Source of the DNA: Sorangium cellulosum So0157-2
GTDB taxonomy: Bacteria; Myxococcota_A; Polyangia; Polyangiales; Polyangiaceae
Assembly (NCBI RefSeq): GCF_000418325.1
Contig: NC_021658.1
Span: 9,252,001 to 9,316,000, forward strand
Length of the DNA stretch: 64,000 bases
Direction: 5' to 3'
The notes beneath the pieces were generated by a model that was not told the DNA's origin, made no database searches, and saw only the letters and a list, made by a program, of their open reading frames with translations. The translations under genes and the position numbers were made by a program. Of the stretch, positions 1 to 7,856 are shown in pieces; positions within the stretch are counted from its first letter, which is position 1, and each line of letters starts with the position of its first letter.

Positions 1-1
1 G

Positions 2-586
2 GGCGCCCGGCCGAGCGCCCTCGTGCCGCTCGCGTGCATCGCGGTCGTGTCGGTGCTGTTCGTGCTGGGCGCGAACCTGGCGTGGGCGGCGATCGGCGGG
101 GCGACCGCGGCGATCCTGCTGCACCGGCGGGACGCGACCGGCCTGTTCGACCGGGTCTCGTGGACCGTGCTCGTGTTCTTCGGCGCCCTCTTCATCGTCG
201 TGGCGGGCCTCCAGAAGACCGGCATGCCCGAGCAGGCGCTGCGCGCCGCGAGCCCCTACCTCCCCGCGGGGCCGACGATGGGCGTGCTCGGGCTGGGCAT
301 CGCGATGCTCGTCGGGTGCCAGATCGTCTCCAACGTCCCCTTCATCCTGCTCGCGGAGTCGTACATCCGCAGCCAGCCCGATCCGCACCTCGCCTGGATC
401 GCGACCGCCGTCGTGTCCACCCTCGCCGGCAACCTCACCCTGCTCGGCTCGGTGGCGAACATCATCGTCGTGGAGACCGTGGGCGCCGAGCGCGAGATCG
501 GCTTTCGCTCCTATGCCAAGGTCGGTGTTCCGGTGACCTTGGCCTCGACCGCCGCGGCGCTCCTCTGGCTCCTCCTCGTGCGCTGA
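2..586 (+). CDS. C-terminal part of an ArsB/NhaD-type anion transporter (5' truncated)
   Basis: The frame is open to the first base, so the gene starts outside the window and only the last ~195 residues are visible. They are strongly hydrophobic, with at least four membrane segments. The visible motifs NVPFILL and GNLTLLGSVANIIV resemble the paired re-entrant signatures SNVP and GNLTPIGSPAN of the ArsB/CitM/SLC13 ion-transporter superfamily, which move arsenite, citrate, dicarboxylates or sodium/protons across the inner membrane. The substrate cannot be told from this half, and no arsenic genes are nearby. The gene ends in TGA immediately before a 20-bp tandem repeat tract. Confidence 0.8.
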   Translation, partial: GARPSALVPLACIAVVSVLFVLGANLAWAAIGGATAAILLHRRDATGLFDRVSWTVLVFFGALFIVVAGLQKTGMPEQALRAASPYLPAGPTMGVLGLGIAMLVGCQIVSNVPFILLAESYIRSQPDPHLAWIATAVVSTLAGNLTLLGSVANIIVVETVGAEREIGFRSYAKVGVPVTLASTAAALLWLLLVR

Positions 587-600
587 GCCGGACCGCGATC

Positions 601-713
601 GCGCGCCGTCGTGCGCGGTCGCGCGCCGTCGTGTCGCGCGCCGTCGTGCGCGGCGCGGTCGCGCGCCGTCGTGCGCGGTCGCGCGCCGTCGTGCGCGGTC
701 GCGCGCGGTCGTG
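601..713. repeat. 20-bp GC-rich tandem repeat tract downstream of the transporter
   Basis: The unit gcgcgccgtcgtgcgcggtc occurs in full at 601, 661 and 681, with shortened or disrupted copies between and after. It contains only C, G and T on this strand. It starts 14 bases after the transporter stop and encodes nothing plausible. Slippage-generated intergenic filler is the simplest reading; a terminator role is possible. Confidence 0.75.
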
Positions 714-729
714 CCGACGAAGCGCCGTG

Positions 730-930
730 TCAATCGCAGCCCGCCTGCTCCCGCGGCCGCTGGAGGCGATGCCGCACCGCAGCGCGCCCGAGGCGACGCC
801 GCTCGCGCGGCCGGCGCCGCACGTCGAGCCAGGCGTGGATCAGCGTGATCCCCACGGCCGCACAGAACACCGGCCCCATGGCGAGCATCACGAGAGGGCG
901 CAGGGCTTGTCGCATCGTTCGTGGTTTCAT
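730..930 (-). CDS. small single-pass membrane protein, hypothetical
   Basis: A 66-residue frame beginning with ATG: a short basic N-terminus, one hydrophobic segment of about 20 residues (residues 12-34, LVMLAMGPVFCAAVGITLI) and a very basic Arg-rich tail. The layout suits a small inner-membrane protein with a positively charged cytoplasmic tail. No family is recognised. Upstream sequence (931-1080) is much less GC-rich than the surroundings, as expected of a promoter region. No clear Shine-Dalgarno precedes the ATG, and the Arg-rich tail could be a GC artefact, so the call is tentative. Confidence 0.35.
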   Translation of the reverse strand: MKPRTMRQALRPLVMLAMGPVFCAAVGITLIHAWLDVRRRPRERRRLGRAAVRHRLQRPREQAGCD

Positions 931-1217
931 GTGTCCCAGCGTACGATGCTCAGAGGTCGATCAGTAGCGCGTTGCGTTGAAAAACTTCACTTCTACGGTG
1001 AGAAGATTCACATGACGATGCAGCAGCAAGACAGGATGACGGAAAAATCTTGTATTGCTGGACCCCAGTCGATACCACGTGCGGCGACCGATCCTGGCCC
1101 ACTGCGCGCGGCGAGCGGCTCCGCGCGGGAGGGAGGCTCCCGGAGGCGCGCTTGCGCGGCCGATCTCCTTCGCGGCGCCGGGCGATCCGCGGTCACCCAT
1201 CCCCTGGAGAGGCCTGA

Positions 1218-1979
1218 ATGGTGCACGATCTATCGAAACGAGTAGCCCTGGTCACCGGCGCTTCCCGCGGCCTCGGGGCGGCCATCGCCCGCCGGCTCGC
1301 GGCCGCCGGGGCGCGGGTGGCGGTGAACTACTTCGCCGGCCGCGACGGGGCGGGGCGCGTGGTCGAGGACATCCGCCGGGGCGGCGGCGAGGCCGAGGCG
1401 TTCCAGGCCGACGTGCGCGACGAGCGGGAGGTCGCCCGCCTCGTGGACGAGGTGCAGGCGCGCTTCGGTCCGATCGAGGTGCTCGTGCTGAACGCGACGG
1501 GCCCGCAGCCGCACGTGACCCTCGAGGAGCTGACCTGGCAGCACTGCCTCGATCAGCTCGAGTTCTTCGTGAAGAGCCCGGTCCTGCTCGCGCGGGCGGT
1601 GGTCCCCGGGATGAAGGAGCGCCGCGCGGGGCGGATCATCCAGATCGGGTCCGAGGTCTTCGAGCAGGGCGTCCCCGCGTTCTCGAACTACGTCTCGGCC
1701 AAGGGCGCGCAGCTCGGCCTCACGCGCTCGTGGGCGGTGGAGCTCGGCCCGCACGGGATCACCGTCAACCTGGTGGCGCCCGGCTGGGTCCCGGTCGAGC
1801 GCCACCTCAGCGAGGGCGCGAGCCAGGCGGCCATGGAGGGCTACGCGGCCGGCAACCCGCTCCGGCGCCTGGGCACGCCGGACGAGATCGGCGACGCCGT
1901 GGTCTTCCTCGCGTCCGACGCCGCCAGGTTCATCACGGGCCAGAAGCTCTCCGTGAACGGCGGCAGGACCCTGGCCTGA
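1218..1979 (+). CDS. SDR-family oxidoreductase (FabG-like)
   Basis: A 253-residue cytosolic short-chain dehydrogenase/reductase of standard classical-SDR length. The Rossmann nucleotide-binding motif TGASRGLG is at residues 13-20, ADV at 64-66, NAT at 92-94 (the NNAG position, degenerate), catalytic Ser145 in IQIGSEVF, and the YxxxK pair Tyr158/Lys162. The C-terminus has PLRRLGTPDEIGDAVVFLASD and ITGQ, usual in FabG-like enzymes. It likely reduces a keto group or oxidises an alcohol with NAD(P)H; the substrate is unknown. GGAGAG lies just before the chosen ATG. It has no operon partner, so a role in primary fatty acid synthesis is not supported by context. Confidence 0.88.
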   Translation: MVHDLSKRVALVTGASRGLGAAIARRLAAAGARVAVNYFAGRDGAGRVVEDIRRGGGEAEAFQADVRDEREVARLVDEVQARFGPIEVLVLNATGPQPHVTLEELTWQHCLDQLEFFVKSPVLLARAVVPGMKERRAGRIIQIGSEVFEQGVPAFSNYVSAKGAQLGLTRSWAVELGPHGITVNLVAPGWVPVERHLSEGASQAAMEGYAAGNPLRRLGTPDEIGDAVVFLASDAARFITGQKLSVNGGRTLA

Positions 1980-2021
1980 CCGGCCCGGGAGGCCCGCCGG
2001 CCGCGCGGAGCGTGAGCTGGT

Positions 2022-2924
2022 CTAGCGGGCCAGGAACACCGTCACGGCGGCCTTCTGCATCTTGCCGGAGCGATCCCTGCACTTGTCGAAAGCGCCGTCG
2101 CCGAGCTCGTGGTCGCAGACGTCATCGCACGCCCCGAGCACCTCGATGGGGGAGCAGTCCCGGATGGAGGGCCCGCACACCCGCGGGATCTGCGTCGCGC
2201 CGGGCGCGACGCAGGCGTGGAGCTTCTGCGGGGTCGCGAAGATGTCTCCGAAATAGGCGCCCTCGCGCCTGGTGTATCCCTCGCGCTCCTCCCTCGTGCT
2301 GGCGAGCGCCTTGTCCTTCCCCCGGACCGAGATCTGGACGCTCTGACCGAGGTAGTTGACCCGGGAGATGACGCACGCGGACACCCAGGACTTGCAGTCC
2401 TCGCCGCACGCGCCGCCGGGCTTGCCCCACTCGGGGGCGAGGCCCGTCGAGCCCTGGAAGGAGTAGTCGACGCCCTCGATGTTCAGGCGGATGGCCTCCC
2501 CCTTGGGGAGCGCGCAGCCGACGATGGCGGACAGCTGCTGGCGGCCCAGCGGATCCGAGAGCGCCGCCATGACAGGCCCGTTGAACGTGAGCCCGTTGAA
2601 CGTCAGGGCGTTGAACGTGAGCCCGTTGAACGTCAGGGCGTTGAACGTGAGCCCGTTGAACGTCAGGGCGTTGAACGTGAGCCCGTTGAACGTCAGGGCG
2701 TTGAACGTGAGCCCGTTGAACGTCAGGGCGTTGAACGTGAGCCCGTTGAACGTCAGGGCGTTGAACGTGAGCCCGTTGAACGTCAGCCCATTCCCCATGA
2801 TCGCCGCCTGCTCGTCCGCGTCGACGGGCTCCTCGGCCGCATCCTCCGGGAGCACAGCACAGCCAAGTTGCACGAGGGAAGCCGCGGCGGCGATGACGAG
2901 GGCGTGGAGGGGCGACTTTGTCAT
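2022..2924 (-). CDS. lipoprotein with period-5 NGLTF/NALTF repeat and a Cys-rich domain
   Basis: 300 residues. The N-terminus is a lipoprotein signal with lipobox LVQLGC (Cys22), so the protein is probably membrane-anchored outside the cytoplasm. Residues ~45-115 are 14 near-perfect pentapeptides alternating NGLTF and NALTF, encoded by a perfect 30-bp DNA repeat. The period of five recalls pentapeptide-repeat beta-helices, but the residues do not follow the usual A(D/N)Lxx consensus. The rest is a Cys-rich domain with CALPKG, GLAPEW, WVSACV and VQISVRG; the same order occurs in the lipoprotein at 24005-24922, so the two are paralogues. AAAGGA sits 2 bases before the ATG. Function unknown. Confidence 0.85.
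   Translation of the reverse strand: MTKSPLHALVIAAAASLVQLGCAVLPEDAAEEPVDADEQAAIMGNGLTFNGLTFNALTFNGLTFNALTFNGLTFNALTFNGLTFNALTFNGLTFNALTFNGLTFNALTFNGLTFNGPVMAALSDPLGRQQLSAIVGCALPKGEAIRLNIEGVDYSFQGSTGLAPEWGKPGGACGEDCKSWVSACVISRVNYLGQSVQISVRGKDKALASTREEREGYTRREGAYFGDIFATPQKLHACVAPGATQIPRVCGPSIRDCSPIEVLGACDDVCDHELGDGAFDKCRDRSGKMQKAAVTVFLAR
2581..2786. repeat. perfect 30-bp coding tandem repeat (6.9 copies)
   Basis: Six identical 30-bp units start at 2581, 2611, 2641, 2671, 2701 and 2731, and a seventh matches for 26 bases to 2786. Each encodes ten residues (two pentapeptides) of the lipoprotein on the minus strand. The unit is a multiple of three, so copy-number change alters protein length but not frame. 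Absence of even synonymous differences points to recent expansion or homogenisation. Confidence 0.97.
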
Positions 2925-3064
2925 GGTCCTTTACAATTGTCTGTCCCCCGCGGATGTTCAAATTTTTCTTGCGCGGATCTTCCTGGCATCCGGGTTGAAG
3001 CGGTGCCTCCGGAGAAATAAACGGTGCTGCTGGACGGCGATGGTGAATCGAGGCGCGCGCGGGG

Positions 3065-3907
3065 TCATAGACGACCTTGATGCCACAGGGAGAGCAGGTC
3101 CATCGACGTCGCGACGGCGACGTGGATCGCGCAGCCGCCCCAGATGGAGCCGCTCTTCAGGCTCACGGTGCCGAGGATGAACCCGGCGAGCACCGAGCCG
3201 AGCGCCTCGGGCAGCGGCTTGCCGAAGTGGATCATCGCATAAGGCACCATCATGGCGAAGATCGACGAATAGCCGAGCGCGCGGCGGACGCCGTGGATGA
3301 AGAAGCCGCGGTAGAAGAACTCGAGCGCTACGAACTGCGCGGCATAAAGGGCCTCCCACGCCCAGAACCACGGCCAGAGGTCCTCGCCGCGCGCGAGCTT
3401 GTAATAGGGGTACTTCGCCTGGAAGGCGGGCGAGAGCGACGCGACGTAGAGGACCGGCGCCATGACCGCGAAGAACAAGGCATAGATGGACATGTGCCGC
3501 GCCGTCCCGCGGACGCGCAGGCCGAGGGTCCGGATCGGCACGCCCAGCACGAAGCGCGCGACGAGGAGGGTCGGGACCAGGTAACCGGTGAGGCGGCCGA
3601 CCGCCCAGACGATCCGCTGGTGAAAGCGACGGTCCGGGGAGGTGTTCAGCGCGTCGTGGAGCCACGCCGCGGCGTCATCGAGGCCGACGGCGCGCAGGCC
3701 ATCCACCATCCAGCGCGTGTCGTTCTCGTTGCCGGCGAACCGGACGAAGATGAGCACGCCGATCACGGTGAGAAACACGCTCACCATGCGCCGGGTGACC
3801 TCGCCCGCGGGAGTCTCGGCCCGATGGAGCGCCGCCTCGGCGTCGAGCCAATCGCGCAGTTCGATGACGTACTCCTGCCAGATCCCGCGGAAAAAACGTC
3901 CGATCAC
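3065..3907 (-). CDS. CPBP-family intramembrane metalloprotease
   Basis: 280 residues from a GTG with AAGG upstream; the frame stays open further upstream, but that part is Arg/Ala-rich nonsense overlapping the neighbour. At least six hydrophobic segments: residues 42-57, 107-131, 139-157, 191-207, 216-228 and 236-250. The CPBP (Abi/CAAX protease) core is visible: LEFFYRG with Glu196 and Arg200, Ile-His-Phe with His227, and GGCAIH with His262. Usually motif 1 is EExxxR; here the first Glu is Leu. The family includes prenyl-protein-processing and bacteriocin-immunity peptidases of the membrane. The substrate here is unknown. It lies downstream of the flavoprotein gene on the same strand, about 95 bases away. 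Confidence 0.85.
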   Translation of the reverse strand: MIGRFFRGIWQEYVIELRDWLDAEAALHRAETPAGEVTRRMVSVFLTVIGVLIFVRFAGNENDTRWMVDGLRAVGLDDAAAWLHDALNTSPDRRFHQRIVWAVGRLTGYLVPTLLVARFVLGVPIRTLGLRVRGTARHMSIYALFFAVMAPVLYVASLSPAFQAKYPYYKLARGEDLWPWFWAWEALYAAQFVALEFFYRGFFIHGVRRALGYSSIFAMMVPYAMIHFGKPLPEALGSVLAGFILGTVSLKSGSIWGGCAIHVAVATSMDLLSLWHQGRL

Positions 3908-4002
3908 GCGCCGTGCCTTATCACCGCGGGCGCCCCCGGCACAATCCGGAAAGCCCGCGCCCGAGCGCGCGCGGCGCTCCGGCCGGGCCGCTCCGCAGCC
4001 CG

Positions 4003-5334
4003 TCAGTCGGCCGACGCACGATGGTCGGAATCGTCGTCGTGCGCGTCGCCGTGCGCGTCTCCGTCCGATGGCTCGGCGCCAAGCACGTCGGCCTCGAGCA
4101 CGTCGGCCTCGAGCACGCCGGCCGCGAGCACGTCGAGGATGTCCTGCGCCTCGGTCATCATCTCCGCCACGATCTCGGCTGCTGGCTTGACGCTGGCGAT
4201 GGACAGGACGCTCTCGGAGCCGGCGGGCATATCCATCTCCTCGAGATCGCCCACCGTGTCCGGCGTGGGCACGATCGCGCTGAACTTGGGCATCTCGTAC
4301 GGGACGTCCAGGACCCCGGGAAACAGCACCGTGGTGCCGATGGTGGCGGGCGGGGGCGACGGATCCGGGATCCGCGACTCTCGCCCGGCCCACCGCCTGA
4401 CGACGCGGTTCCGCAGGACGCGCTGGCGCTGGTCCGGCCACTCCGGGCCAAAGAAGGTCTGTACCGCCGTGGCCCCAGCGCCCGCCGCGACGAGGCGAGC
4501 CTTGTAGTCGGGATGGGCGTACGCCTCCGTCGAGGCGACCAGCCGCGTGCCGACGACCACGCCGTCGGCGCCGTGCCACAGCGCCCTCACGACGCCGGCC
4601 CCGTCCGCGATGCCGCCCGCCGCGAGGAGCAGCGCAGGGTCCACCTGCCTGCGGATGGCACGAACGAGGGACTTCGTCCTCGATGCGGCCCGCGTGTGCC
4701 CGCCGGCCTGAGATCCCTGCGCGATGATGCCGTCCGCGCCGACCGCGACCGCATGGCGAGCGGCCGCCACCGAGCCCACCTGGACCCAGACCTTCGCTTC
4801 CGCCGCGTGGAGCGCGTCTACCCAGGCGACCTCCGGCGCGTTCCAGTGGAAGATCACGAGCGGCACCGCCTCGGCGATGCAGACATCGATGTGGTCCTGC
4901 GTGACGAACGCGCCCGTGGGCCCGGTCGCGACGATGAAATCCACCCCGAACACGCCGGACGTGAGCGCCTTGGTCGCCCGGATCCGCGCCTCGACCACGG
5001 CAGGCGGCTCGGTCGCCGACCCCAGCACGCCGATCCCCCCCGCGTTCGAGACCGCCGCGACCAGCGGAGGAAGGCTGACGAACGCCATGCCGGCGCTGAC
5101 GAGCGGAAACGGAACACCGTAATCCACCGTGAGCCGGGTCCTGAGCGAGAACGCCGAGACCGGCCTCGATCCGTTCGACAGCGCCTCGCCCTCCTCATCA
5201 GGCCCGCGCCCCGCGTCGCCCCGCACGCAACCCGGGCCGATGGCCAGGCCGAGCCCACTCAGCCCCAGGAGGTCCAGAAACGTACGTCGATCAAGCTTGT
5301 GCACCGCGTCCTCCGTGTCCTTCGTCCTGCGCAT
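4003..5334 (-). CDS. nitronate monooxygenase-like FMN protein with a Tat signal
   Basis: 443 residues from an ATG preceded by GGGAG (earlier in-frame starts lack this site). Residues 15-36 are a twin-arginine signal (DRRTFLDLLG then GLSGLGLAIGPGC), with Cys36 as a possible lipobox; the protein should be exported folded. Residues ~60-330 are the 2-nitropropane dioxygenase/NMO barrel, with the FMN phosphate motifs QGSQAGGH, AAGGIADG and GADGVVVGTRL. Known enzymes oxidise alkyl nitronates with FMN and oxygen and are normally cytosolic, so export is unusual. The C-terminus is an acidic low-complexity tail (VLEADVLEAD, then Asp/His-rich) encoded by 15-bp repeats near 4082-4130. No redox partner is adjacent. 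Confidence 0.82.
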   Translation of the reverse strand: MRRTKDTEDAVHKLDRRTFLDLLGLSGLGLAIGPGCVRGDAGRGPDEEGEALSNGSRPVSAFSLRTRLTVDYGVPFPLVSAGMAFVSLPPLVAAVSNAGGIGVLGSATEPPAVVEARIRATKALTSGVFGVDFIVATGPTGAFVTQDHIDVCIAEAVPLVIFHWNAPEVAWVDALHAAEAKVWVQVGSVAAARHAVAVGADGIIAQGSQAGGHTRAASRTKSLVRAIRRQVDPALLLAAGGIADGAGVVRALWHGADGVVVGTRLVASTEAYAHPDYKARLVAAGAGATAVQTFFGPEWPDQRQRVLRNRVVRRWAGRESRIPDPSPPPATIGTTVLFPGVLDVPYEMPKFSAIVPTPDTVGDLEEMDMPAGSESVLSIASVKPAAEIVAEMMTEAQDILDVLAAGVLEADVLEADVLGAEPSDGDAHGDAHDDDSDHRASAD

Positions 5335-5473
5335 CACCAACTCCCACCCAGAACCACCTCGACCGATGGCCGCAAGGCAGCCCAAGGCCCCTCAAAGCGC
5401 ACGCCGGCGTGCCGGACATGCCGTTTTCGGTATGTGTTTTGCACCCTTACGGGCTCTCGGAGAAAGCCAGCCC

Positions 5474-6250
5474 ATGAAGATCATCCAGGAGCACATCGTG
5501 CGCCATCAGGAGCGCTTCAGCGACCACCCCTTCTTCGTGCGCCTCTCGACGGATCCGCCCCTCGAGCGGCTCGCGCCTTTCCCGGTCTGTCTGACATTCT
5601 TCGTGATGACATTTCAGGACATCCTGCGCATCTGCGATGAGCGCACGACGGATCCGGAGTACAAGCGCATGGTGCACCGCCATCGCCTCGAGGACGCGGG
5701 GCACGACCGCTGGTTCCTCGGCGATCTGGCGGCGCTCGGCGTCGCGCCCCCCACGGCGGCGGAGCTGTTTGGAGAGCCCCATCACGCCTCGCGGGACGCG
5801 AGCCTCGCGCTGCTCTCGGACGCGCTCGGCGCGCGCCACGACACGTGCCGGCTCACGCTGCTCCTGACGCTCGAGTCGGCGGGACACGTCTTCTTCGAGC
5901 GCGTCGCGCGCTACCTCGTGCGCGTCGGCGAGCGTCGCCGCCTGCGCTACTTCTCCCAGGCGCACCTCGACATCGAGAAGGCACACGACATCTTCGAGGA
6001 AGACACCGACGCTCGCATCGAGGCGATCGTCCTCGACCAAGAGGCGAGGGCCGAGGCGCTCCGGGTCAGCGACCGGTGTTATCGCGAGCTCACGGGGATG
6101 TTCGACGCGTTCGAGGCGCAGATCGCTGCCGGTGCGGCGCGCCCCCAGGCCCGTCCGTCGATGCCCGAGCCGGCCCGAGGGGCGGCGCTGCGCTTCGCGA
6201 GGACGCCTGTCCTGAGGCCGTCCGCGCGGCGCCGGGGCGGCGCGCGATGA
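5474..6250 (+). CDS. heme-oxygenase-like (HDO-type) iron-containing redox protein
   Basis: 258 residues from the ATG at 5474; the upstream extension overlaps the divergent gene and is not protein-like. The chain is all-helical in character. Three clusters match the metal-ligand helices of heme-oxygenase-like diiron oxidases: EDAGH (Glu73, His77), LESAGH (Glu134, His138) and HLDIEKAH (His164, Asp166, Glu168, His171). This spacing is that of the iron-containing redox enzyme family, whose members perform oxidative chemistry on amino acids, fatty acids or other small molecules with O2. The substrate is unknown. The last ~45 residues are Pro/Arg-rich and probably disordered. It stands alone and converges on the OmpA gene. 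Confidence 0.7.
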   Translation: MKIIQEHIVRHQERFSDHPFFVRLSTDPPLERLAPFPVCLTFFVMTFQDILRICDERTTDPEYKRMVHRHRLEDAGHDRWFLGDLAALGVAPPTAAELFGEPHHASRDASLALLSDALGARHDTCRLTLLLTLESAGHVFFERVARYLVRVGERRRLRYFSQAHLDIEKAHDIFEEDTDARIEAIVLDQEARAEALRVSDRCYRELTGMFDAFEAQIAAGAARPQARPSMPEPARGAALRFARTPVLRPSARRRGGAR

Positions 6251-6360
6251 CAGGCGCGCCGTCGAACCGTCCGTCGTCGTGAGTGATGATCGGAGAGAGA
6301 CGGAGGCGGGAGGAGCCTATCGAGGCTCTTCCCGTCGCGGTGCGAGCGCCGTCCGGCGGC

Positions 6361-7311
6361 TCACTGCGCCGAGGTGGGATTGACGATGATCTCGACGCGC
6401 CGGTTGTTGGCGCGGCCCTCGGCGCTCGCGTTGTCCGCCACCGGGCGATCCGGCCCGTGGCCGACGGTCGCGATCTTGTCGGCCGGCAGACCCACGCTGA
6501 CGAGGTGGGCCTTCACGGAGTCGGCGCGCGCGAGCGAGAGCTTGCGGTTCGCCTGGGCGGAGCCGGTCGAGTCGGTGTGCCCCTCGATCCGCAGCGGCGG
6601 CGACCCCTGATCCTTCAAGGTGGTCGCGACCTGGTTGAGCTTCTCCTTGGCGATCGGCAGGAGCTCGAACTTGCCCGAGGCGAAGAGCACCGCGCCGGAG
6701 AGCGTGATGACCACGCCGCGCTTCTCCTCCTTCACCGCGGCGATCTCCTTGAGGCTCGCGAGCGCCGCGTTCGCGACGCGCTCGGCCTCCCGCCGCGCCG
6801 CCTCGGCCTCCTGCCGGGCCTTCTCGGCCTCGGTCCGCGCGCTCTCGGCCTGGAGCCGCGCGCTCTCGGCCTGGGCGCGCGCCTGGCGCTCGCGCTCGAT
6901 CTGCTGCTGGCCGCTCTGCAGCGCGTCCTTCGCGGTGGCGAGCTGCTGCTGCGAGAGCTCCTTGAAATCTTCCTCGGCCGCGGCCTTGTCGCGCTGCGCC
7001 TGCTGCAGCGCCGCCGCCGCCTCGGCCTCGCGCGCCTTGCGATCGGCGATGTACGCGAGGTCGCGCGTCTGCGGGGCCTCGGGATCCTCGTTGAACGCGC
7101 CCTCGGCGCGGGAGAGCGCCTGCTTCGCGGTGTCGAGCTGGGCGGGCGCGAGGCTCGACGCGGCGCCCTGGGCCGCGCGCTTGTAGCTGGTGCGGGCGTC
7201 GACGAGCTCCTTCGGCGGGATCGCCGCGCTGCACCCCGTGGCCGCGACGAGCGCGGCGCACAGCGCGAGGGACCAGCCCCGCGACGACACGTTGTTCACG
7301 AAAGAAGCCAT
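6361..7311 (-). CDS. OmpA-family lipoprotein with coiled-coil (peptidoglycan-associated)
   Basis: 316 residues. A signal peptide ends in a lipobox-like AATGC (Cys27). Residues ~75-190 are a long Ala/Glu/Arg heptad-rich coiled coil (repeated ARLQAESAR, EAEAARREAE). Residues ~200-316 are an OmpA C-terminal domain with EGHTDSTGSAQAN, LSLARADSVKAHL, GHGPDRPVADN and NRRVEI, whose Asp and Arg bind diaminopimelate in peptidoglycan. The protein likely tethers the outer membrane to the cell wall across the periplasm. It lies 17 bases downstream of the DUF4398 lipoprotein, a common pairing in Deltaproteobacteria, so both are probably one transcript. GAGGTGA lies in front of the ATG. Confidence 0.92.
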   Translation of the reverse strand: MASFVNNVSSRGWSLALCAALVAATGCSAAIPPKELVDARTSYKRAAQGAASSLAPAQLDTAKQALSRAEGAFNEDPEAPQTRDLAYIADRKAREAEAAAALQQAQRDKAAAEEDFKELSQQQLATAKDALQSGQQQIERERQARAQAESARLQAESARTEAEKARQEAEAARREAERVANAALASLKEIAAVKEEKRGVVITLSGAVLFASGKFELLPIAKEKLNQVATTLKDQGSPPLRIEGHTDSTGSAQANRKLSLARADSVKAHLVSVGLPADKIATVGHGPDRPVADNASAEGRANNRRVEIIVNPTSAQ

Positions 7312-7328
7312 CTCCTTCACCTCTCGCT

Positions 7329-7748
7329 TCACTGGACCCCCGCCTCTTGCAGCTTCTCGACCTGCTTCAGCGCCTCCTGCGCCTGGGCCTGCGTGGCGCG
7401 CGCCTTGGCGATGGCCAGCGCGAGCTCGGCGTCGGCCTCGGCGCGCTCGAGGAGCCGCAGGGCGGACTCGTTCTCCTCGGCCTCGATCAGCTTCTTGGCC
7501 TTCTCGAGCTGCTCGCGGGCGAGCTTCAGGTGGAGGGTGGCCTGGGGGTCGGTCTCGGCGCCCACCTCGTCGGCCGCGCGGATGGCGGCCTGAGATTCGG
7601 CGAGCTGGTCGTTCGGCGGGGGCAGGGAGCCGCCGCAACCGGCGAGGGCGAGGCCGAGCAATGCAGCGAGCGCCGCAACCGGGCTCGCGAGACGGCGTAG
7701 GGCTGGCTTGTCGTTCGGGCGTCGGTTCACCCGGCCTTTGTACAACAC
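7329..7748 (-). CDS. DUF4398 lipoprotein
   Basis: 139 residues from a GTG; a GTG 18 bases downstream is an alternative. The signal peptide has a clear lipobox, LALAGC (Cys38). The mature part is a short alpha-helical hairpin rich in Ala, Glu, Lys and Gln (ESQAAIRAADEVGA, LARAEL-like heptads), as in DUF4398, usually found just upstream of OmpA-like proteins. It is probably an outer-membrane lipoprotein of the same envelope complex as the next gene. No enzyme motif is present. Confidence 0.85.
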   Translation of the reverse strand: MLYKGRVNRRPNDKPALRRLASPVAALAALLGLALAGCGGSLPPPNDQLAESQAAIRAADEVGAETDPQATLHLKLAREQLEKAKKLIEAEENESALRLLERAEADAELALAIAKARATQAQAQEALKQVEKLQEAGVQ

Positions 7749-7856
7749 CTGAGGTCGTCGAGAAATCAGGAAACCCCTGCACTTGCTGGCGATCGTCGCC
7801 GCAGGGCGCGAGCCCGATCCGATCGCGGCGCGGCGGCGCGCGCCGCCGACGCTGGG

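Noticed and set aside
2581..2786. CRISPR array
   Set aside because: Units are contiguous with no spacers and lie inside a coding frame.
3908..4579. N-terminal extension of the CPBP protease to 4579
   Set aside because: The extra residues overlap the flavoprotein gene and are Arg-rich filler; the GTG at 3907 fits family length.
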